Origin: Clostridia bacterium
Lineage (GTDB): Bacteria > Bacillota > Clostridia > Lachnospirales > Cellulosilyticaceae
NCBI GenBank assembly: GCA_029256345.1
Contig: JAQSYC010000071.1
Coordinates: 1 to 13,322 of the forward strand
DNA length: 13,322 bases
Direction of reading: 5' to 3'
A program made the translations under genes and the position numbers. Shown in pieces: positions 12,486-13,322 of this stretch (positions are counted from its first letter, which is position 1; the number at the start of each line of letters is the position of its first letter). A model generated the notes under the pieces. That model had not been told where the DNA came from. It saw nothing but the letters and a program-made list of their open reading frames with translations, and made no database searches.

Positions 12486-13304
12486 TTGAAAAAATATGAA
12501 GAGTATGTGTTAATCAGTGACTTGGATGGGACCCTCATCCGATCAGATAAAACAATTTCATCAAAAAACAAAGAGGCGATTCAAGCGTTTATTGCAGGAG
12601 GAGGTTATTTTACAGTAGCGACCGGCAGGACTGCACAAAATGTGTTACCTTATTTAGAGGGGATAGCTATTAATAAACCATGTATTTTGTATAATGGGGG
12701 GGCTCTGTATAATCTCAGTCAAAAAGAGTTCCTGTTATGTAACTTTCTACAAAAGGACCCGCTTTTTGATTATGTTAAATGGATTTTAGACACATACCAG
12801 TCTCTTTGTGTACAAATTTTCACTGTAGATAAATTATATGTTGTTAATACGAATCAGCTGGTAGATCCTGTGATTGTTGCAGAAAAACAAGAGTTTCAAT
12901 TTGAAGATATTGAAAAGATTTGGCATAAAGAATGGTTAAAAATTATTCTTAATGGTTCTCACGAAGAGCTTTTAGAATGTAATAAACATTTAAAAGAACT
13001 TATAGAAAAAAACATTATCCACAGTGTATTTTCAGTACCTACATATCTGGAGATTTTACCGTTTGGTGTATCGAAAGGTAAAGCTTTGGAAGAATTAGTT
13101 AAAATAGAAAAACTCGACCAGAGGAAAACAATAGCTATTGGCGACTACGATAATGATATAGAAATGTTAAAAATTGCTACAGTAGGTATTGCGCCGTTAA
13201 ATGCTTCTAAGCATGCAAAGGCATCAGCTGATTTATTAACAGTAAGTAATGATCAAGATGCTATTTTTGAAGTTATTATGCATATTTTACCCAAGCTTAA
13301 ATAA
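12486..13304 (+). CDS. HAD-superfamily hydrolase, Cof-type (probable sugar phosphatase)
   Basis: A 272-residue cytoplasmic phosphatase of the Cof/YidA group. It has motif I DLDGTL (Asp12 nucleophile, Asp14 acid/base), motif II VATGR (Thr46), motif III Lys197 in GVSKGKAL and motif IV GDYDND (219-224) for Mg binding. A type-IIB cap lies between motifs II and III (about 85-190). The start is a TTG at 12486, with GGAGGA (12475-12480) five bases upstream. The nearest ATG (12496) is out of frame, and a later in-frame GTG has no ribosome site. It follows the response regulator by 28 bases with no terminator, so it probably belongs to the same transcript. Members are usually broad on sugar phosphates and related small phosphates; a link to the imported solute is inferred from position only. 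No terminator is seen before the window end. Confidence 0.9.
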   Translation: MKKYEEYVLISDLDGTLIRSDKTISSKNKEAIQAFIAGGGYFTVATGRTAQNVLPYLEGIAINKPCILYNGGALYNLSQKEFLLCNFLQKDPLFDYVKWILDTYQSLCVQIFTVDKLYVVNTNQLVDPVIVAEKQEFQFEDIEKIWHKEWLKIILNGSHEELLECNKHLKELIEKNIIHSVFSVPTYLEILPFGVSKGKALEELVKIEKLDQRKTIAIGDYDNDIEMLKIATVGIAPLNASKHAKASADLLTVSNDQDAIFEVIMHILPKLK

Positions 13305-13322
13305 TTGATAAGATAAAGCGAA

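Noticed and set aside
1..13322. CRISPR array, tRNA/rRNA genes, insertion sequences or phage genes
   Set aside because: I found no regularly spaced repeats, no tRNA- or rRNA-like segments, and no transposase, integrase or phage structural motif in any frame.

Overview
The window is AT-rich, with strong GGAGG-type ribosome binding sites, intrinsic terminators with U-tracts and sigma-A-like promoters. Together with a Re-citrate-synthase-type enzyme and a YesM/YesN-type two-component system, this points to an anaerobic, probably spore-forming member of the Clostridia, most likely near the Lachnospirales. The family-level placement is inference from gene content; no marker in the window fixes the genus.

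Layout. (1) 1-774 is the 3' part of leuS (leucyl-tRNA synthetase), closed by a long hairpin terminator that can also serve the convergent genes. (2) 895-2232 holds three small genes of unknown function: two on the minus strand in one operon (171 and 89 aa) and one divergent plus-strand gene (130 aa). All three are mostly helical and share a loose 'IP-x-x-x-x-K' helix pattern. (3) 2320-2789 is a minus-strand pair of very small membrane proteins, one glycine-rich and one with eight cysteines in its first 26 residues, behind a promoter resembling sporulation sigma-E sites. (4) 2790-3161 is a non-coding stretch holding inverted repeats and a sigma-A promoter whose -10 lies inside a perfect 22-bp palindrome typical of GntR-family operators. 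(5) 3162-5783 encodes a Re-citrate-synthase-like enzyme and an isocitrate/isopropylmalate dehydrogenase family protein, which together suggest an oxidative route to 2-oxoglutarate and glutamate. (6) 5960-9879 is a complete ABC importer: lipoprotein binding protein, ATPase and fused permease of the Fbp/Afu type. (7) 9946-12457 is a sensor kinase and AraC-type response regulator with their own promoter, followed by (8) a Cof-type HAD phosphatase (12486-13304).

How they work together. The importer, sensor/regulator pair and HAD phosphatase form one co-oriented block. The binding protein lacks the tyrosine pair of iron-binding FbpA proteins, and AfuABC relatives are known to import sugar phosphates. 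An import-sense-dephosphorylate module for a phosphorylated compound is therefore a reasonable hypothesis, not a demonstrated function. The most distinctive signals in the window are the palindromic operator at the citrate synthase promoter and the cluster of unknown small proteins at 895-2789.
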